From positions 1-17,234 of the forward strand of contig URGC01000052.1 in NCBI GenBank assembly GCA_900547255.1: a stretch of DNA of 17,234 bases, in the 5' to 3' direction. The DNA comes from an uncultured Eubacterium sp. Its GTDB lineage: Bacteria; Bacillota; Clostridia; Lachnospirales; Lachnospiraceae. Each line of letters opens with the position of its first letter. Position 1 is the first letter of the stretch. The translations under genes were made by a program, and so were the position numbers. This document shows positions 13,789 to 17,234 of this stretch, in pieces. Below the pieces are notes generated by a model. It was not told the DNA's origin and did no database searches. It saw only the letters and a program-made list of their open reading frames with translations.

Positions 13789-15075
13789 ATGTTAGATTTA
13801 AAATTTGTCAGAGAAAATCCTGATATCGTAAAGCAGAATATCAAAAACAAATTTCAGGATAAAAAGCTTCCTTTAGTAGATGAGGTTATTGAACTTGATG
13901 CACAGGCGCGTGCAACACAGACAGAGGCTGATGAGCTTCGTGCTAACAGAAACAAGCTTTCTAAGCAGATTGGTGCTCTTATGGGACAGGGCAAGAAGGA
14001 AGAAGCTGAAGAAGTTAAGAAGCAGGTTAATGCTGATGCAGACAGACTCAAGGAGTTAGAGGCTAAAGAGGCAGAGCTTTCAGAGAAGGTTACTAAGATT
14101 ATGATGACTATTCCTAATATCATTGATCCTAGTGTTCCAATCGGTAAAGATGACAGCGAGAATGTAGAGATTGAAAAATTCGGCGAGCCAGTGGTTCCTG
14201 ATTTTGAGATTCCATATCATACAGATATTATGGCTAGATTTGATGGTATTGACCTTGATGCTGCTGGTAAGGTAGCTGGTAATGGTTTCTACTATCTTAT
14301 GGGTGATATCGCAAGACTTCACTCAGCAGTTATCTCTTATGCAAGAGATTTCATGATTGACAGAGGATTCACATACTGTGTACCTCCATTTATGATAAGA
14401 AGTAATGTTGTTACTGGCGTTATGAGCTTTGATGAGATGGATGCCATGATGTATAAGATTGAAGGTGAGGATCTTTACCTTATCGGTACAAGTGAACATT
14501 CAATGATTGGTAAGTTCATCGATACAATCACACCAGAGGAAAAGCTTCCATTGACACTTACAAGCTACTCTCCATGTTTCCGTAAGGAGAAGGGTGCTCA
14601 TGGTATCGAGGAGAGAGGTGTATACAGAATCCACCAATTCGAGAAGCAGGAGATGATTGTTGTATGTAAGCCAGAAGACAGCAACATGTGGTATGACAAG
14701 TTATGGCAGAACACAGTTGACCTCTTCCGTTCACTTGATATTCCAGTAAGAACACTTAACTGTTGTTCAGGAGATCTTGCTGACTTGAAGGTTAAGTCAT
14801 TAGACGTAGAAGCATGGTCACCACGTCAGAAGAAGTACTTCGAGGTTGGTTCATGCTCTAACTTAGGAGATGCACAGGCAAGAAGACTTAAAATCCGTGT
14901 TCAGGATGAGAACAAGAACAAGTACTTTGCACATACACTTAACAATACAGTTGTTGCTCCACCAAGAATGCTTATCGCATTCCTTGAGAACAACCTTTGC
15001 GAGAATGGCAATGTTAAGATTCCAAAGGCACTTCAGCCATACATGGGTGGCAAGACAGAGCTTGTAGCTAAGTAA
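13789..15075 (+). CDS. serS: Seryl-tRNA synthetase
   Basis: The 428-residue class II enzyme charges tRNA-Ser. An N-terminal coiled-coil arm (about 25-105) that contacts the long tRNA arm is followed by the catalytic domain. Motif 2 is FRKEKGAHGIEERGVYRIHQFEKQE (264-288) and motif 3 HTLNNTVVAPPRMLIAFLENN (382-402). The serine-site segment reads GTSEH (233-237), where typical bacterial enzymes have TAEV; TSEH is better known to me from archaeal-type SerRS. ATG 13789 (MLDLKFVRENPD) is chosen because GGAG six bases upstream is its ribosome binding site and lies inside the first codons of the alternative ATG 13777. Only 50 bases separate it from the upstream gene, so no T-box fits. Confidence 0.96.
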   Translation: MLDLKFVRENPDIVKQNIKNKFQDKKLPLVDEVIELDAQARATQTEADELRANRNKLSKQIGALMGQGKKEEAEEVKKQVNADADRLKELEAKEAELSEKVTKIMMTIPNIIDPSVPIGKDDSENVEIEKFGEPVVPDFEIPYHTDIMARFDGIDLDAAGKVAGNGFYYLMGDIARLHSAVISYARDFMIDRGFTYCVPPFMIRSNVVTGVMSFDEMDAMMYKIEGEDLYLIGTSEHSMIGKFIDTITPEEKLPLTLTSYSPCFRKEKGAHGIEERGVYRIHQFEKQEMIVVCKPEDSNMWYDKLWQNTVDLFRSLDIPVRTLNCCSGDLADLKVKSLDVEAWSPRQKKYFEVGSCSNLGDAQARRLKIRVQDENKNKYFAHTLNNTVVAPPRMLIAFLENNLCENGNVKIPKALQPYMGGKTELVAK

Positions 15076-15111
15076 GAAAGTTTTAGTGTAATTAGCTGAA
15101 TATTAATAAAA

Positions 15112-15166
15112 GATGCGTAAAAATCCAAGATTCATCAAGAAACTGGTTTTTTTCGCATCTTTTTTT
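15112..15166. terminator. Terminator after serS, probably bidirectional
   Basis: GATGCG (15112-15117) and CGCATC (15154-15159) close a stem whose inner part pairs taaaaatcca with tggttttttt with two mismatches. TTTTTTT (15160-15166) follows on the plus strand. On the minus strand the same stem is followed by TTTTATTA, so it could also end the convergent AraC-type gene. Confidence 0.75.
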
Positions 15167-15221
15167 ACGCAAATCCAAAAATGTAGTTTAGCGAAGTGTA
15201 AAACACCCGTTTTTGGATTTT
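15112..15221 (+). repeat. T composite repeat, copy B
   Basis: The second full copy of the element at 3120-3227. The tail has GTTTAGCGAAGTGTAAA at 15186-15202 and TTTTTGGATTTT at 15210-15221; an upstream AAATCCAAAAA (15171-15181) can pair with the latter over 11 bases. It ends two bases before the stop codon of the AraC-type gene at 15223. Confidence 0.7.
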
Positions 15222-15222
15222 T

Positions 15223-16110
15223 TCACCTGTCACACTTATGCGCCTTTCGATACGCTTTAGGCGATATGTTATTAATCTTCTTAAATGTGTCACCAAAGTA
15301 ATTGCTGTTGATAAATCCACATTCATAAGCAATCTCCTGAAGAGATTTTTCTGTGGTCTGCAACAGTCCTTCTGCGTGTGTGACACGGATGTGGCATAGA
15401 TAATCACTGAATTTGATGCCGGTTGAATTTTTGAATTTAGTTGAGAAATATGACGGATTAAGTCCGAGAATTCTGGCAACATCATCAAGTTTCACAGGCT
15501 CCATATAGTGGTCAACAATGTATTTAACAGCGAGCTGCATGTCGTCATCAAGTGCATTGATATTATTTTCTTTGACAACAGTCATAAGCTTTACTGGTTT
15601 TGCATATTTGAAAAGACGTACTAAAAGATAGTTAAAAAGATTCTTATTCGCTATACTGCACAGGTCAGTATTGGCGTCATAATCCTTTTCAATTACTTCG
15701 AGAATTTTGTCAAATTCGTAACTGTCTGCCTCTGGTATTCTGAATAAGACACCCATAAGATGTGATAAAACCCACGCCGTTCCAAGTTCATCATAGAAAT
15801 CTTTGATATGCTTGTCTGTAAAATTAATTGAATAGCATACAGTTGTTGTATCTTCATTATATTCTGTCCGATGAAGCACATTAGCAGGAATAATTATTAT
15901 ATGTCCAGCCTTGAGGGAATAATATTTGTCCTCGACAAGCAGATTGCAGTTGCCGCTGGCAATATAATACAATTCATGATAGTAGTGCGAGTGTGGAGAA
16001 GGCATACTGTAGCTTCCTTCATGAATCTTTTTCTTAATCATAAATGCATCTTTGTCGACATTGCTCCATCGTAAATGGCTGTTGCTGTCATTGCTGGCTA
16101 TATTATCCAT
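15223..16110 (-). CDS. AraC-family transcriptional regulator with cupin domain
   Basis: The 295-residue protein has an N-terminal cupin-like sensor domain with HSHYYHELYYIASGNCNLLV and LKAGHIIIIPANVLHRTEY, the usual metal/sugar-pocket pattern of this family. A C-terminal AraC domain follows with two helix-turn-helix units (VKLDDVARILGLNPSYFSTKFKN and KSLQEIAYECGFINSNYFGDTFKK) and the closing ISPKAYRK. Such proteins often respond to sugars and control neighbouring genes, but no sugar gene is in view, so the ligand is unknown. GAGGAG lies nine bases before ATG 16110; a TTG at 16116 (three bases from the same site) is an alternative. It is convergent with serS and divergent from the small gene at 16335. 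Confidence 0.92.
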   Translation of the reverse strand: MDNIASNDSNSHLRWSNVDKDAFMIKKKIHEGSYSMPSPHSHYYHELYYIASGNCNLLVEDKYYSLKAGHIIIIPANVLHRTEYNEDTTTVCYSINFTDKHIKDFYDELGTAWVLSHLMGVLFRIPEADSYEFDKILEVIEKDYDANTDLCSIANKNLFNYLLVRLFKYAKPVKLMTVVKENNINALDDDMQLAVKYIVDHYMEPVKLDDVARILGLNPSYFSTKFKNSTGIKFSDYLCHIRVTHAEGLLQTTEKSLQEIAYECGFINSNYFGDTFKKINNISPKAYRKAHKCDR

Positions 16111-16138
16111 AAGCAATTGCTCCTCTTAATAATATAAT

Positions 16139-16178
16139 AGTACTAAAAATGTAAAAACACTTCCCTAAAGTACTAAAA
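16139..16178. promoter_or_regulatory. Pair of AGTACTAAAA direct repeats upstream of the AraC-type gene
   Basis: AGTACTAAAA occurs at 16139-16148 and again at 16169-16178, 30 bases apart, close to three helical turns. They lie 29-68 bases upstream of the AraC-type start, in the 224-base divergent spacer. Direct repeats on one DNA face suit an AraC-type dimer, so this may be its own operator. The rest of the spacer is AT-rich without a clear gene. Confidence 0.35.
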
Positions 16179-16334
16179 GCATATAATAAAAGATGTGTAT
16201 ATGTCAAATGAACTTTTTGTGTCTTTGATATGTTAATGAACATTTTATAAAATATGTATTGATTATCGGGCTATTTAGTGTTACTCTTAGAAACAGGATA
16301 CAAATTATTGTAATATACTTAAGGAGAGCAATAT

Positions 16335-16565
16335 ATGTTCGGAATATTTGATGTTATTTCAGGCAGCTATTCTTATTTAGCTGGTATAGTTTCAAGTGCA
16401 GCACCTGCAACAGGTGACCAGGCTATGAAGTTAATCGTGCCTATGATTGCACTTATAATTGTGGCAGTAGCTTTAGTAGGTATTGTAATCTACATGTCTA
16501 ATAAGGACAAGAAAAAGAAGAGTGGTAAGAATATTAAGGGCTTTGACAACAAGGACTTTAAGTAA
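16335..16565 (+). CDS. Small membrane protein with sortase-signal-like tail
   Basis: The 76-residue protein starts with a short, fairly hydrophobic segment (MFGIFDVISGSYSYLAGIVS), then AAPATGDQAMK, a strong membrane helix (about 33-54, IVPMIALIIVAVALVGIVIYM), KDKKKK (57-62) and a short polar tail. The order PATGD, hydrophobic stretch, basic cluster resembles an LPxTG-like sorting signal, but the protein has no clear signal peptide and the basic cluster is followed by 14 more residues, so this may be a plain tail-anchored small protein. AAGGAG is well placed upstream of the ATG. It appears to be its own unit, with a terminator behind it at 16616-16673. I do not recognise the family. Confidence 0.75.
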   Translation: MFGIFDVISGSYSYLAGIVSSAAPATGDQAMKLIVPMIALIIVAVALVGIVIYMSNKDKKKKSGKNIKGFDNKDFK

Positions 16566-16615
16566 TAGCTGTTATAGTTATAGAGAATAATATTATCTGA
16601 ATGGATACTATAAAG

Positions 16616-16673
16616 AAGGGACTTTAAGTTTTTAGGTAACATATATTACCTGAGGCCGAAGAAGTCCCTTTTT
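16616..16673 (+). terminator. Two-part hairpin terminator after the small membrane gene
   Basis: Outer stem AAGGGACTT (16616-16624) with AAGTCCCTT (16662-16670), enclosing inner hairpin aggtaa-catata-ttacct (16634-16651), then a T-run ending at 16673. The nested form is more elaborate than a simple terminator, but no known riboswitch consensus was recognised; in particular no c-di-GMP aptamer despite the HD-GYP gene that follows. Confidence 0.65.
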
Positions 16674-16758
16674 GTTGTATTTAAGCTGAATATGTGATAA
16701 ACTGACACTATATGTAGGAGCGTGACATTGATTTATTAAGTTTGAAAAGGGGATTATC

Positions 16759-17234
16759 ATGAGACTGGTAGCAATAGACGAACTGATAGGTAATGAAATT
16801 CTTGCAGTACCTGTCATGTCAAACGATGAAAAAGTGCTTATTCAGTCTGATACCGTGCTAAGAGAAGAATTTATAGAAAGACTCCGTGAATATGGAATAG
16901 AGTCAGTCTATATCAAAGATGCAGACGAGATTCGCAAGGAAAAGAAAGCGAAAGCCGACAATCAGACAGCAAGCTATACAATTGAAGAGACATTTGAGGA
17001 ATCCCAAAATGTCATAAAGCAGGTGCTTAGCAAGCATATATATAAGCATAATGAAGAATTAAAAAAGGTGTCTGAAGAAGCAGAGAGCGTTATTGATAAT
17101 ATTTTATCAGAACCTAATGTGGTTGAGACAGTCACAGAGATTCGTAATATAAGTACTGATATGTATTCGCATTGTCTTAATGTGTGCATATTATCTACAA
17201 TTATGGCGATTAGGCTTAAGATGAATGAAAGACA
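16759..17234 (+). CDS. HD-GYP domain protein, 5' part (runs off the window)
   Basis: The first 158 codons of a longer gene are present, with no stop before the window end. The N-terminus (MRLVAIDELIGNEILAVPVM, then VLREEFIERLREYGIESVYI, residues about 1-54) is the small domain often found in front of HD-GYP domains. A charged, helical linker follows (60-125). MYSHCLNVCILSTIMAIRLKM at about 134-154 matches the beginning of an HD-GYP domain, including its first metal-binding His. Such proteins usually break down cyclic di-GMP; the rest of the HD and GYP motifs are outside the window, so activity cannot be judged. AAGGGG (16747-16752) is six bases before ATG 16759. Confidence 0.85.
   Translation, partial: MRLVAIDELIGNEILAVPVMSNDEKVLIQSDTVLREEFIERLREYGIESVYIKDADEIRKEKKAKADNQTASYTIEETFEESQNVIKQVLSKHIYKHNEELKKVSEEAESVIDNILSEPNVVETVTEIRNISTDMYSHCLNVCILSTIMAIRLKMNER

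Noticed and set aside
13749..13823. 24-codon ORF overlapping the serS start (MSIIGLFMKNGERYVRF...)
   Set aside because: It has an AAAAGG-like site upstream but overlaps serS in another frame and resembles nothing known; a chance frame is more likely than a leader peptide.
16566..16758. c-di-GMP riboswitch before the HD-GYP gene
   Set aside because: The conserved aptamer blocks were not found; the visible structure fits a terminator.

Overview
The window looks like a chromosomal segment next to the replication origin of a low-GC Clostridia species, most likely of the family Lachnospiraceae. The evidence is the gene order rnpA-yidD-yidC-jag-mnmE-mnmG-rsmG followed by parA-parB with parS sites, a DUF4446 membrane protein after parB, and a seryl-tRNA synthetase of the type I associate with Lachnospiraceae. 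AT-rich codon use and strong AGGAGG-like ribosome binding sites agree. A Lachnospira/[Eubacterium] eligens-like source is my guess; the sequence alone does not prove the genus.

Layout. (1) 1-2890: rnpA, yidD, yidC and jag, a compact + strand operon for tRNA processing and membrane protein insertion; rpmH and dnaA should lie just left of the window. (2) 2891-3413: a repeat-rich spacer with a strong terminator. (3) 3414-7558: mnmE, mnmG and rsmG, tRNA and rRNA modification. (4) 7743-8696, minus strand: a membrane-anchored alpha/beta-hydrolase-fold protein with a degraded catalytic triad. (5) 9180-10865: two coupled genes that look like a DegS/DegU-type two-component pair, but the kinase-like protein shows no phospho-acceptor His or ATP-binding boxes and the receiver has Asn in place of the phospho-acceptor Asp. 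(6) 9986-11063: two perfect and one 15/16 parS site. One is inside the pseudokinase gene, one is the core of the terminator palindrome behind the regulator gene, and a GC-rich hairpin-dense island lies between the second and third. (7) 11317-15075: parA, parB, DUF4446 protein and serS. (8) 15223-17234: an AraC-type regulator (minus strand), a 76-residue membrane protein with a sortase-signal-like tail, and the start of an HD-GYP protein that runs off the window.

How the parts fit. ParA and ParB with the parS cluster form the origin-segregation system. ParB loaded at these sites would cover the two degraded signalling genes, so that pair may be tied to origin biology or to a phosphorylation-independent switch; this is inference. 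It is my best candidate for an undescribed system.

The spacers carry dispersed repeats. R1 (1-55, 2929-3006, 8783-8822, 11198-11278) has a core containing gcacgtagcaatctggtat and a GGGGTCAAAA hairpin; the copy before parA can fold in two mutually exclusive ways. T is an element of about 107 bp made of a terminator plus a conserved tail (3120-3227, 15112-15221, a diverged copy near 7586-7696). R3 occurs as two inverted copies (3024-3100 and 7651-7728). No tRNA, rRNA, CRISPR array, insertion sequence or phage gene was seen.
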